Below, piece by piece: positions 12,358 to 25,500 of a stretch of DNA of 64,000 nt. Source of the stretch: Warburgia ugandensis (taxonomy: Eukaryota; Streptophyta; Magnoliopsida; Canellales; Canellaceae); assembly GCA_035236585.1 (NCBI GenBank), contig CP141136.1:33936949-34000948 (forward strand), written 5' to 3'. Within the stretch, counting starts at the first letter, position 1; every line of letters begins with the position of its first letter. The position numbers were made by a program, and so were the translations under genes. A model generated the notes under the pieces. It saw only the letters and a list, made by a program, of their open reading frames with translations. It had not been told where the DNA came from and did not search any database.

Positions 12358-12590
12358 CAACTACAGGTTAGATGAGTCAACGCGATGAATAAATATGTTG
12401 CGTATCAAATAGGTCGACATGATGGGTCACATTGATTGACCCGAACACGACACAATTTTTGGCGTGTCATTTTCGGGTCAACCCGAAAATGACACGAACA
12501 TGATAAGACTTAACCCAAACCCCCTAAATTCGTGTTGGGTTCGGGTCGTGTTATCCTGTCGTGTCATGTTTTGCCACCCCTACATTTGAT

Positions 12591-13249
12591 GCCTTTAGAT
12601 ACTATTTTTTAGCTAAAAGTTTCAATCGACATGATTTAAAAGCAAAACAATGCATGACTAGAGTCATCTAATGGTTATGAAATTGGGCTACTAGCCAATC
12701 TAATGCATGGCGGATATGTTAAACGGATCTGATCCTTCAAAAGAGGGCCCTAGGTGGGTTGCAATGTTTTTCTAGCATTCTTTTTCTCGTTTGGAAATTA
12801 TTTTATGGTTGAAAAAACAAAAAAGATGAGACACACAAAATTCATCATTTCTTTCACTTTTTATTATGGGCTGAGAGTCCATGCCCTTATCAATGTGGGC
12901 ATGCGGATATGAGCTCCAAATACGAGGTCCTTAAATTTTGAGGGAAGATGGAAAGGAGACGCTGCGATAAAGTTGCTCCACAAGACTGCCTAACATATCA
13001 TAGGCACCAAATATCCACATCCAAGCGGATGCGACTCCTCATAGGCAGTTTCCTACTGTTGCGTATCATGGAGCGCGTTCTTAGAAGCTCCTGTTTGGCT
13101 AGGGGTGTTTCCGTCATTGTAATGTTTGTTTAGGGTGTTTTCGTCATTGTATTCGGAAAATCTGGCGCCAAATGTTCCCCGATCCTTTCCGAGAACTCCG
13201 CCTCGTTAAATTGCCCCTTCCATTCTCGCACTCTCTCCGAGTTGAGAAA
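12591..13249 (+). promoter_or_regulatory. MSH7 upstream region
   Basis: This holds the end of the interrupted tandem repeat, then about 550 bp without recognisable genes. A 35-bp tandem duplication is visible (tcattgtaatgtttg... and tcattgtattcgg, about 13098-13155), directly before the E2F-type site. No clear TATA box is seen. That is common for DNA-repair genes. Confidence 0.45.
13163..13173 (-). promoter_or_regulatory. E2F-type binding site
   Basis: The + strand reads tggcgccaaat, so the - strand reads ATTTGGCGCCA and contains a full E2F consensus (TTTSSCGC). It lies 77-87 bp before the chosen start codon. Plant replication and repair genes are often under E2F control, so S-phase expression of MSH7 is a reasonable inference. 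Binding is not shown by sequence alone. Confidence 0.55.
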
Positions 13250-13587
13250 ATGGAGCGCCAGAAATCCATTCTTTCCTTCTTCAAAAAACCCTCGCCGGAG
13301 AACCAAAACGCCGATACCTCCTGTCCTGAGATGCTACAACACCGCCATTTGGCACAGTTCCCGTCTAGCACAAAGAAGCAGAATCCCTCCATCAAAGAGG
13401 AACCTACTATTCCTCTGCCGAAACACGTCGAGCCGGAGATCACCGGAACTGACACTCCGGCGGAGAAAATGCCCCGCCGTATCTTCTCTTCTAGCTTTCA
13501 AAGGGATGATGATGCCAAAGTCCGGCCGTTCTCCAATATAATGCAGAAATTAGTGAAGAAAGACGATTGGAAAATGTCGCAGGATCG
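13250..13587 (+). CDS. MSH7: MSH7 exon 1
   Basis: Residues 1-112 plus two bases. It carries the PIP box and the conserved GTDTP..K.PRR segment (starting near residue 69). The donor is CG|GTAATC. The split Arg codon is completed by the first base of exon 2. Confidence 0.92.
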
Positions 13588-16500
13588 GTAATCTTTCTTT
13601 AGATTCCAGATTCTCATCTCGTAACTGTTGGTGTCTTCGTTTGGCATGCTCATGGAATCTGGCAGATAGGCATAATTTTAGGATTGAGGAGGTTTTGGTG
13701 TTTCAAAAAAACAATTTTTTTCTGAGGCTAAATGTTTCCGAGATTTTTAACGTTCTCTGTGGATTGCATAACTCAGCTTTCTCAATTTTATATATGCACA
13801 TATTTACTAACACGGATATAGATATACGCGGTATGCATGTCCTTTTTTTCTTTGTAATACATATCTCTAAATTGATATCTGAACTTCAGATTGGATTTGT
13901 TGAAACTAATAAATCATGTCAATGGGCTGTGAAAAGTGAGATTGTTGGCTTATCATCAATCAACATAGTATTTCTCCCAGTGATGATCAACTTCGATGTA
14001 TTTTGCTCTTGCATGAAATACTGGTTTTATTCTAGTCATATAGCACCTAATATACAAGTTAGAGACGATGCAGATATCATAAGGGAGATGCATAATCCAA
14101 ACTAAGACATCAGTGGTAGAGGCAAGAGCTCCATGCTAAGTGCATGCACTTGACCTGGAAACTCTGTGTTGGTTTTCACTATTCTAATGCAAAATCCTGT
14201 GACTGATCTTCTGGTCCCTGGAGCCCCAGTGCAGCCAGCATCAAAGTATCCTTTGATCCAAAAATCTCTTGCTTATAAGAATTCAAAAAGATAGACCACA
14301 ATAAGTAGGCACCCTCATTGTCTGTCCTTTTTCTACTTATTTTGAGCTGCTAGAGTTGAGATGGTTTTGCTATTCATTGCTCCAAACCTATTAAGGGGGA
14401 GTTGTAGGCGCAATGGCAGGGTAGTTGTCATGTGATCTGGAGGTCACGGGTTTGTGGCGTGGAAACAGCCTCTTGCAAAAATGCAAGGTAAGGCTGTGTA
14501 CTATAGACCCTTTGTGGTCCGCTGTGACACCCCGGGTGTTTACAAACCTTTTTCCCCATAATAATAAAAATAATAATATGTTTTAAGAAAATAAACGGGA
14601 TCTCTAATGATAATTTAAAGTATAAAAATTTTAGCGTAGCTTTAAAAGAATTGACTGAAAGCGAAAACCTCGGGGGTCAACCACATTCAAAAACTGCAAT
14701 AAAAAATAAAATTAAACCCATGATACTCTGAGCATGCTCGATTCAAAACCACAATAAATACACAGGCTAATTAAAGACGATAATAAATCAAGTCAAATGT
14801 CACTAGGTTCCATCCATGATCACCACAATATTTACATATAAGATTTAACATTCTCTATACCATAATATAGGTCCAATCTATCCAAATATATAAACCTTTA
14901 AGTAAAATCTCAAAAGTCTAATACCATTACAAGAGACATACTCTAATTTATGTCCTAATATGGAAATAAAATGGATGGTCTTCAAGTCTTCTTCCAAATC
15001 ACCGCTACTCCGCTCGCTTTCCTTTTCGGTTATTACGTTCCAAATCTAAGGCATTGCAAAACAAAGCAATGCCTCAGCAAGCTATGCTTGTGTAGGTGAT
15101 TACACTCAAATAAAGTTTAACAAAATTTACAATATGATTATCATGAAGGAAACATATATAAGACATGTTAAATAATCAAACACTCATAATTATAAACCTT
15201 CACAAAATAGGTATCAAGTTAAATCAGGATGACATGCAAGGCATGATCAAAATACAAATGTATGCACATCAAAACAACATGAGTCTATGTCCACTGGATA
15301 GTATGCATGTAATCATCATAAACAAAATACTGTATCAAAACAATACCAAAAATGTCTCAAGATACTCAATCACAAGTGATGTGTACCCATACTAACTCTG
15401 GGTCCCTCCCGTGCAGCCTGCATCAGCCCTTGGAGTCCCTCACGGCCTAGGCCCGGCTTGCTCTGGTTCACCCCACATAAATCCATATGAACATGCAGAA
15501 TAACTATATGGGCTACTATGTTGCAGTGGCAACCCCATTAGGATCTGAATCACTGCCGCTCCCCGTTGACACCTAAACGGGAGACTTTCTCTGTTCCCAG
15601 GGGAAGGAACGGACCCGTAGGGGGGACTACCATGATACCGGCATCTACGTACCTGGCCCTGTATCACTCAAGGGCAGTGTCTAATCATCATTCTCACAAA
15701 GTCAGAGGGCGGGTGGCCAACCCTATAACCCTCCTAGCGTACTACCCACCGGGTGGAAGCACTCGTCATAAATCATTGACAAGATATAAATCATGTAAAG
15801 GCTCTATAAATAATCCCAATAAATACGATCAAAGCCTATGATAAGATAGTGCATCATATGTAAACATAGTTATTAACAAAATGAAATGTCATGCTACAAT
15901 ACAAAAGTAGTGATCTATTTATGTGTCATGAGAAGACATAAAACGCATGTCTCAAAAACTTTAAAGATCCAGTCATGGTTACTGAAATCACGAAGTAATT
16001 GAATGAAATCACCTACCTCGATAATTGCGGTACTCTAATCAGGCGCGTGGAAGTGTCACATTGCGCGCTCTAACGTGCCTGTCACATTATAAATCCTCTA
16101 TCACTTGGCAATTCAACGATGTCTATCCTTCTAATCCCCTATATCATCTCACATTCTATGTATACCATCAAGGTCTAAGGCCTGATCATCCATTGATAAG
16201 CCTGATTTAGATTATTTAATGATATTTAATGGTTTAACCCTTAAAAAAGAATTTAGATCTAGATTTTTAAGTCAAATATAGGTCCGCGTCGTCGATACGA
16301 TCGCAATGTCTCTTTCGGATCGCAATTTGGACCTCTGTAGCTCCTAAAAATCAAAATTTTGTAAATGGACAGGTCAGAGAACCCCAAAATCTAGAAAAAA
16401 CCCGCGTCGCATGTGCCTCTGGCGTGTGTGCGCGAGCATGCTGCTCACGTGTGTGGGCACGTGGGACGTCGGTGCGCTCGTGTAGCTGTGCACATTACCC

Positions 16501-19500
16501 GCATGCAGCTGTGTGCGGGTTACGCGCTTGCACTACCGCTCGCGCGGAGCTATGTTGGCCCATGTGCATTGGCCGCGTGGCGCATGCATGGCAAGCTTTA
16601 GTTGCGACTTGTGCCGGCACACGGGTGCGTTGTGCGTGCCGTGTTTGCGTGGCATGTGCTGATTGCGACGCATGTCGCCGCATGTACGTGCTGTAGTGCA
16701 TTACGCGCGGCCCGTGTGTGTTTGCAACCCGGATGCCACCTGCGTGCGCCGGCTAACAGTCGCCGCTGGGTGCCATCGTTGGGGATGACGGCCGGCTGGC
16801 CACTGTCGCTAGAGACGACGGCCGGACTTCGGTCGCCGCCAGCGATGCTCAGGTGTCCAAATGGTGCTATTTTTGCACCGTTTCGCTTAGTTTTTCGTGT
16901 AGATCCCTTTTTGAAGTACCTTTTCAACAAATTTTATCATTATCTTGTGTTTTTACACGATTTTTATCACTTTCCTAAAAGTTTTCCTCTTACTGTTTTT
17001 TGAGTTTTCTGGCATCTTAGTAGTCCAATCACCATGAAAATTCATGAGTTTGTTCTTTATGTTACTATGCACAAGATGAACGGTTCAGATCACGATCTAA
17101 TACCGTTTTATTGGTTTAATTTGAAAGGAATAATAATGCCTACTATTTCATCGGAAAACGGCAATCTATACCGTTTTTCGGCATTAAAATGATGAAAACT
17201 TTAAGAAAGGAAAAGTCGTAGAGGGTGGCCTACCGTGATCAGATTGGCCAGAGTTGGTCTTCCCTTCACCGCGTGCGCTTGAGAGGGGAGTTTCACGTCG
17301 TTGCTAGTGTCGTCAATACGGAAACTGAGAGAAATAGTTTGGCCGTACAAAAAGACAGGGCAGGCTTTTATAGCCTTATCGTGGGTCCCACACCCTATAG
17401 GCCCACGTGTATTTATCATTTTACCCTCTCTTATTATTTATTTATTTAATTATTTTGGTTATTACATCCACCCCTTTACTATGCTGCCCTTTTTTGTTCC
17501 GAACCTGTTGAGAAGATCTTACGTATACTTCTTCCGAGTCAAGATCATCCCTTTCTTGCTCTTGAGTACTTTAGGACCAAGGAAATGGTTTAGATTTCTT
17601 GACTCTTTCATGTCAAAATAATCTTGCACACTACTTCTCGATCTCTTTATCCCAAATTCATCATTTCCATCAATGATATGTGTTATATACACAAAATGGA
17701 CAAGAATGCATATGAAGAATAAGGAGTTATCAGTTGCACTCTTATGACATTCCCCATCTTAAGGAGACTAATTTTCTTTCACAAGGTTTGAGCTTCTAGC
17801 GAAGTCCACATATTTCTGAAGTCTGTAAACATGTCTATTTCTTGAAGCTGCCTCAAAATCTTCTGGCTGCCCCATGTTCTCCTCTCTTCAAGAATCTATG
17901 CAAGAATGCAACTTTGATCTCCCATTGACTAAGAGTCCAACCATAAGAGTTACTAGTGTTAGGAGACTATTACTGTAGTAGCTTTAGCTCTTGTACTGAA
18001 GTTCTGAAGATGGTCTAGATGCCTTTGGTTGTAATCTTTAGCCATCGGCCTTGCTTATAACTCTATCTATGGTGCCAGCATTTGCTTGATTTCATGTGCC
18101 CTTTTGTTCCTACTACATCATGTATCTATATATTAATTTGCAGGTACCATTCCTGTAGAGAGCACTGGGTTCTCCCTGCAGAGTTCATATCTGTTATTAA
18201 GAGTCAATGAATCTGGAAAAGTGTCTGGTTTCACTGTAGATTCTTAGTGAATCAGAAAAGTTGTCTGGTTTCGCTTTAGGTTCTCAGCAAGCTATCAATA
18301 CTTGCTTCTGTATACACTTCTACCATATTGTCTCTCATAGGGTAGTCTGGGATCTTAGTTGCCTCTTAATACTTCAGTCCCGATCACCAGTTTTGTGCTG
18401 GTAAGAGGTGCTTAATGTCGTCTCCTTAATCTCATGATAAAATGAGGAAGACAGTCTCATTAAAGAGGAGATCTCACGAATTTAGAAACTTGCTTGATGT
18501 CAGGGAATAACACTTGGAACCACTGTTTATCCCTGTAACTAGAAAATAGGCATGTGAATACTTTGTTTCTGAATTTACTACAAGTAGAGGGATACACATA
18601 GCAATAACAACCTCAAGACGAGAGACAATGATAATCAAGTGGCCGTCTGATGTGAAGCCTGAATGAGATGCTTGCTTCAGAAATGGTGCTGATGAAGGAT
18701 TCATGGAAGTGACTAGCTGCGCCATAGACCTCTTTCCTTAGGTGTTGAAGAACACCTGCATTTAGAGGTGCTGTTTGTTAACACATTGATGGATTTTGTT
18801 GGATTTTCCTGCTTCTGATTAGTAAGCATTGTTGTAACATGGCTTATCAAGAATCATAACGAGCAGAACACTGTTCTGATTGAGCAATGTAAATGGAAAA
18901 GAATTTGTTACTTCTCGGAGTACAATGGAATGCAGAGATCCATAATGAAATGTGTACTTGGAAGTATTCCACTACTTTCTGACATCCCTTATGTAGTCAC
19001 TATCTATATGCTCCAGCAAGTTGAAATGTCTGATCTGATGAATAAATAGTCTATGAGTGTTAGTACATCTGACTTTATTCAAAATTTGGTTGTTTGTAGA
19101 GAAAAATTTATGAGGCTTCACATTTCAGCTTGTTGCCTCCATGTACAATTAGTTTAATACTACCTGTCCCAAAAAGGTAGAACTAATCTGTGCAGCAAAA
19201 CTCTCTGAATCAATGTTCAAGTTGACTCCTTGTGATCGTGATTGCTTTTTGGCTGCTATAAATTTACTATGGCTTCTTAGACAAGCCAAGCCAAGCTAGG
19301 TGATGCTTTTTTGTCCATGTCCTGCTTTTGGCAGACCGAAACTAACTATATCATTGGCATGGTTGAAGTTGGAAATAGCTAGAAAAGAGAAATGGTGCGG
19401 AATGTCCAGGGAGAAGGCCCAAACCAGGCTTTTACAAATGTTGGGCCTTCCTCCCTTTTCTCTTTCTAGAAGCTAATGTTAGGCCTTTTTGCTGAAGCTT

Positions 19501-22500
19501 AGGATTAAATGGGAGGATCTTTCTGCTACTGCCTTCTTCTTCTTCTTCTTTTTGTTTTTGTTTTGCACAGCCTTGAACCCTGGTCATCTAGGTGAGAGAC
19601 TCCTTGTGCTATTGCGCTAGAAGGCTTTGGTGCCATTGTTTCTCAAGCAGAGGAGAATTATGTTTTGTCAGTGTTATTTAGACAACTGCTGATGCACATA
19701 TGCTGGCTGGAATCATAGTTAATGTGTTTTCTCTTTATGAATAATTGGACAATCTTGCATGTGTATTTACTTGCATATTTTTCCCTTTTGCAGGAACCAA
19801 TACAACTGTGCTTCCTTTAGTTGTTACTCAGTCTCAGATAAACTTGATGAAACTCGAGGGTTAGAGGAACAGGGAACACCCTCTCAACAACACACGAATG
19901 ATGGTGTTCCCAAGTTTAGTGAGAATTTTGGTCAAATTGGGGCTTCTCAGGTTGAAAGTGCCTCTGATATATTAGAGCCAGAAACTCCAGCAATGAGACC
20001 TCTTGTTCCCCGCCTAAAACGAGTTCAGGAGGATTGTTACAGCACTGGAGATGGGCCTGATTCACCTGTACTGGATTCTAGTAAAAGAGTAAAGGTCCAG
20101 GATTCTGGCAAAAAGAGCAAGCTCGATGGAGATATACCCAAAACTGCAAGCAGTAAATTTGATTGGTTGAAACCTTCATTGATAAGAGATGCTGATGGAA
20201 GAAGGCCAGTAGATGTTTTCTACGACAAGAGGACATTGTATATGCCACCTGATGCTTTGAAGAAAATGACAGCATCTCAAAAGCAGTACTGGAGCATAAA
20301 ACGCAAGTACATGGATGTGGTTCTCTTCTTCAAAGTGGTAACTTCTTGAGTTCTTATCTCTTGTTATCCAAGCCCTTGACAATCTATTATTTCTTCTCAT
20401 ATTTGTTACATTCTTCAGTCTCTTCTTGTTAGATTTTGTGCTTTACTAATCCCTCTGAACCTGCTGATTGTTATTGTGGTTTAACCATAAAAGTTGCCAA
20501 TTATTGATGATATATCATGCTTAGTTGTTTATATAGTAGCTGTATGAAATCTTTCTTAACAAGTGTCGAGCCTAGTTGCGTATATAGGTTTACTTTTCTA
20601 GTTGAAGGTCTACAGGTTGTGTTATGTGGTTGCTGTGAGTGAGACCTTTCAGTTGTTTATGCTGAGATGATGTGGGAGTGGCTTGCTGCATGCTGACCTG
20701 ATCATGCTAACCTCACAAAATAGGGCCTTGTGCATTTCTGAAAACTTTTGATACTAACACCAATATATCATGTATAGTTTCTTTAGAGTCCCAGTTGCAT
20801 CATTGCCTCATATATCATATTCTTTCCTTACATGCAACAAGAAGGAAACTCTTGTTCCTGATTAGAAAAAAAGATCATGACTGTGATTAAATTCTGAATG
20901 AAATAATGAAGTCTTCTCTGAAACACTTCTTTGTATTAAGTGTTTGGCCTTACTCAAGGAAATTGTCCCAATTCACAAATAGTTCCTATTAATAAGAATA
21001 TTTGTTTCTTCTTGGCGCAATGGTAGAGTTGTTGTCTTGTGACCTTGAGGTCATGGGTTTGAGGCGTGGAAACAGACTCTTGCAAAAATGCAAGGTAAGG
21101 CTCCGTACTATAAACCCTTGTGGTCCACCCCTTCCTTGGACCCTGCACACGCGAGAGCTTCATGCTCCGGGCTGCCCCTTTTTTTGTTGCTTCTGAAGTA
21201 CGGTGACTACACACTAATAATAATGATCCACATTAAAGAGTTGCCTTAGCTGAATAACATTATTAATCACAGTAACCACAAAATTGTACAGGGGCTACTA
21301 GTGCTGCTATTTACACATTATAATTAAAAGACTCACAGGGGGAGAGTCTTGCTCTAAAGTAGCATTGAGAAGAACTTTTATGGTTCTTCTTTGAAAGACA
21401 TATATGGACAACGTGAGAATGACACAATTAGGGGGTCTAAAGTAAATGAAAAAAAACCAAAATGCATTAAATAAAGATATGTTAGTTGAAAAGAACAAAA
21501 GGTATGCTACTTGAAAAAGATCAAATAATTAATGTAAATATGATGTCATCCTACCTTGTACGCATAATGAAACAAAATTCATTTTGAATTGATGAAGTCC
21601 ATCTCCAGTTTCTATAAGAATAGTCATTGAAAGATCATTAATGACCAGACCGAATAATTGAATCTTGCTGGAATGAATCCTAGAACAAAATTGTGAGGTA
21701 GCTAATCAACTTTTAGGGGACACAAAATGATTGTCTGATCCATGAATAGGAAGATTCTTAGAACAAAATGGGAGGTAGCTAAGCAACTTTTAGGGGAGGC
21801 ACAATGACTGCATCCATCTGCCATGCCACCTATAGAATTTAAAAGAACTAGCAGCATGATTCTGGTACCCCACTGTATGTTGTTCTTGCTAAGCTTTTGT
21901 GGCTATTTTCAGTCTTCTCGAACCCAACCAATTGGGACCCTTGGGGGTTTCCATGAGTGCAGTATATATTTGCATAAACAAGGGTTCTTGAACAGATACT
22001 GTGTAAGCCCATGATGTACGTCTCTCACTTGTTCTGCCCTAAAACCCCCTGAAACATAGTTAAGGCCTTCAAGCATATTGGCGCAAGAGGACCTCTCTGT
22101 TATTACGTTCTGAGTTCTAGGTTGCTCATGGGTATGTATGATTTATATGTTCTTTTGAAAGAAGTGGCACTAATGGAACTCAATAGGCTATCAAAAGTTG
22201 TAGCCTTTTTTTCTTTGACTCCATGGGTAAAACCAACTTAAGGTTATCTATCAATCAGTTCTAATCTATGAGGTTATCTATCAATCAGTTTTAATCTATT
22301 AGGTTATCTATCAATCAAGTCTAATCTATAACATGTAGGGTGGGTTCAGAGGAGAGCAAGAAGAAGATGAGGAATATAATCTCGTGAGAACAAATACAGA
22401 AGGTTCATATATTAGGTGCAGATGGAGGTACAGTTTGTAAGGTTGGTAGAAATTCTCAAGTGTACAGGAACAGAGAGCTCTCTCCCTTTTTCCACCCTGT

Positions 22501-25500
22501 TTTGGTCCTTAGAGCATATACTTTTGAATAATTAACTTCAGTTGGTTCAATATTTTCACTGGCATTCCATGCATTCCCAGTGTCATGTAAGTTGGATCTG
22601 CATTGATGGAATTTGGTGGTATCTTGTTCTAGGCCCTAGTATTTGGAAGTTCAAATCGTAATGTCCACAGTGTAAACTTTGGTGTTGATGCTGACCCTGT
22701 TATTGTCGCTAACCTGTAAATTGTTTTATCTTGCTGTTCTTAGTATCTCATTCATTACCTATGGCATGTCTAGTTCAACATTGGGAGTCATGTAAGCTGA
22801 AATTTGTTTGTAATATCCATTTTACTTGTTGAAATTTAGTCATTTCCTCATTTAAGGGGTGTTGGAAATGTCCTTTGCGGTCTTATGTTTTCTAGCATCA
22901 TTAGCTTCCATGCACTTCACCCTTAAATCTTTTGATTCTTTACTTATGCAATTCTTACTTTTTCTAGCTCTATTGTTCTTTAAATTTTAATTCTATTGGG
23001 TATAAACATTACTGAACTTCCTTAATAAGCTACTTCATTCTTATTTTCTTTGTAGACTTAACAAAGAGTCTTTAATTAATTCATATTACAAGTAGGTCTC
23101 CTGATGTATGGTTTCAACTTTGAGATACTCAGGGGAAATTCTATGAGCTCTATGAAATAGATGCTGAGATTGGTCATAAGGAGCTTGATTGGAAAATGAC
23201 ACACAGTGGTGTTGGAAAATGTAGACAGGTCAGTTCTTCTTGGTTTATTAGATTGCTTTGAAGCATGGACTATTTGTGATCAATATGGATTGAAGATCCT
23301 TTATGGTTATTTTAAAATCATGTACTTTACTTTCAGAGAGTATCATATGTTGGATGCTTCAATTTCATTACCCCAAACTCAATACCAAGATTAATTTTGG
23401 TCCTTTGAATTTGCCTCTAATCATTTCCAATATTTATACTATCATTCATACAGAGTCACAGACTAATGTGAGAGTAAAGAATGAATTCCATCTGAATATG
23501 CTCCTTTTTTATGAAACACTGTCTAAACCATGACCATTAAGCATTATTGTTCAAACCTACTTTTCAACTGCTAATGAAGTTTGGTCACTCCTTCATATTC
23601 AGTTCTTCTTGTCATAGAGACAAATGCTATCTCAGCAGTTTGTTTCAGTGCAACAAACATTTGCAGTACACATTTTCATAAACAAAAGATTCTTTCTTCT
23701 CATAATTTCGTTTTCTGAAATTGATCTGTCTCTTGTTCTTGTAGTCACTTAGACTTACTCTTGAGTGCAATCCATGTGCAATCTGTCGAACTCTTAAGGT
23801 TTCTTTCCATTGCCTGCATATTATTTTTGTCTATTTCTTTTGGTGACTCTTTTCAAACTTCTTGGTTTATTCTCTGTGGTCTTTATTCTTTAAAATAATA
23901 GTTTTTCTGTAACAACGATTTACTGCTCCGTGTTTACTGTCTCTTATTTTGCCAGGTTGGTATATCTGAAAGTGGAATAGATGATGCTGTTCAGAAGCTA
24001 ATAGCTCAAGGGTTTGTGCATAGCTAATGGAAATACTGTTGAGAACTCTGATTTGCTAATTTCATGTGGATCTGCCCTATGATAACCTGCAGTACTGACA
24101 TGTGTACTTGCCAGAAATTCTCAAGTTTCTGAATCATGATGCTTCTTTGAAATGGACATATTTAAGAAAGCAACTTGCATTTTTTTCTTTTTCTCCTTTT
24201 TCCCCCTTTAAGTTTTCCTGTTAATAAGAACTTCACATGTTTCATTAGAGATATGTCCAGCGCTCATGAAGCAAATGGACATCAGATTCGTTCACTGATG
24301 ATTAACTTTTTCTCTGCTACATGCTCCTTTGAACTATGATACCCATGCAGTTGCATAAGTCCATTGCACTAATACTTGTTCTAGATACTTCACGAACTTA
24401 GTATCTCTTAAATTTTCTTCATTGAATATATATGTCAATGTTGTCCTTTTATATTTATTATAGACCCTTTGTTTGGTCTGCCCCTTGCTTGGACGCTGCA
24501 TTTGCTGGAGCTTCATACACTAGGCTGCCCTTTTTTTAAGTACATTGGATGACATATATATCGTAGGTCCTCATTTTAAGTCATACTTAATATTTCTAAC
24601 TTAATGTTTATGTATGTCTTCTTATCACATGGTAAGTCCTACACATATCCTTAACCATTTTGGCCCTGGACCAACCAAGGTGTCTAGTCTTGTGTCTGGT
24701 CCCAATCTGTGCCTCTATTCATGTATAGGTGTTATACTGTTTAATACTTAGATATTCCCATAGTTAGGTTAGGCAATCTGCTGTATTGAGTTTTTTAATA
24801 TTCACATTTTTTTGCATAAGTTTGTCTTGCCCACAAAAAACTTTCCACTTTAAAGAAGAACATGGTACTCATGAATTTTGTTCTTCTTATCACTTAGCTA
24901 TGCTTATCAAATCTATTTAATGCTATATTTAAATTTAATTTGTTTGGGAAGGTATAAAGTTGGCAGAGTGGAACAAGTTGAGACATCTGATCAAGCAAAA
25001 TCCAGAGGGCCAAATGCTGTAAGTGCTTTCTTGTGCTCATGGAAAGATGAGTGTTTTTCATGTAATTTATGTTGTTTGTTTAGTTGTACAATAAAGTCTT
25101 GGGTTTGATGCTGTGAAAACTCTCTCTAGCAAACACATTACTAGCAGCATATTTGCTATTTATGTAAATTTGTACTTGGAATCGATGTAGAGACACTGCC
25201 AATGCAAATGGAGGATGGTGATTGAGACACTTCCATCATCTAGCATTTAATAAGGGCTCTTCCACTTGCTAAATGCAGTATGATGTGAACACTTTGACAC
25301 GTATACGCAGTGTGTTTTGATTGTCTGTGTCTCCCAAACAAAACTTCCTTGGGACTACAAAAATGTAAAAACTATATGATGTGGTCTCATATTAATTGTG
25401 AAAACATGAGGTGCAACTGTCTGACACATGTGGGGTCTTGACAAGGCAACTTCTAAAGTTCTTGAAATAAGGACATGCCTATCGCCATTTTGTCTGTGTC

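Larger units (their letters stand above)
11238..12582. mobile_element. Non-autonomous hAT-type DNA transposon carrying a host gene fragment
   Basis: The termini are inverted: TAGGCCTGGCAA at the left and TTGCCACCCCTA at the right, which agree at 10 of 12 positions. The flanks are an 8-bp duplication, CATCTGAT (11230-11237) and CATTTGAT (12583-12590), with one transition. Eight-base duplications and TAGGGNTGGCAA-like ends are usual for plant hAT elements. Subterminal regions are full of gggtcgtgt and acacgaccc words. No transposase is present. Inside are two arrays of a short palindromic repeat, and between them a gene for a small glycine-rich protein with its own TATA box. Removing the element restores similarity to the neighbouring tandem copy, which supports the boundaries. 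Confidence 0.75.
14523..17466 (-). mobile_element. Solo LTR of a Ty3/gypsy-type element, 2944 bp
   Basis: In the + view it starts TGTGACACCCCGGG and ends GGTTATTACA. Read on the minus strand it runs TGTAATAACC...CCCGGGGTGTCACA. It is flanked by a 5-bp target duplication, TCCGC (14518-14522) and TCCAC (17467-17471), with one CpG-type transition. It interrupts a SINE, and the two SINE halves join cleanly when it is removed. A minus-strand TATA box (ggctataaaagcc, 17362-17374) sits about 100 bp from the U3 end, so U3 is very short and R-U5 very long. No internal region is present, so it is a solo LTR produced by LTR-LTR recombination. Confidence 0.88.
13588..19793 (+). other. MSH7 intron 1 (6206 bp)
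   Basis: It contains an Au-type SINE split by a solo LTR (14396-17495) and a tRNA-like repeat at 19569-19630. The flanking 13588-14378 and 17513-19560 hold nothing I recognise. A (TTC)n-like run lies near 19540-19550. Confidence 0.85.
20338..23132 (+). other. MSH7 intron 2 (2795 bp)
   Basis: It contains an Au-type SINE at 21013-21182, a diverged duplication (about 21678-21735 and 21757-21812) and a 30-bp x 3 tandem repeat at 22241-22330. The remainder shows nothing recognisable. Confidence 0.85.

Noticed and set aside
13172..13249. N-terminal extension of MSH7 from the upstream ATG
   Set aside because: It is in frame, but the family begins a few residues before the PIP box, and this ATG overlaps a promoter-type E2F site.
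13144..13455. 103-codon minus-strand frame over MSH7 exon 1
   Set aside because: It is a shadow of the coding exon, with no recognisable protein.
13641..14105. 154-codon + frame in MSH7 intron 1
   Set aside because: No domain, and its composition is like an AT-rich intron. The exon 1 donor and exon 2 acceptor join in frame without it.
16413..17003. Several overlapping Cys/Arg/Ala-rich frames on both strands
   Set aside because: They lie in the GC-rich island of a solo LTR. High GC removes stop codons, so long frames are expected by chance.
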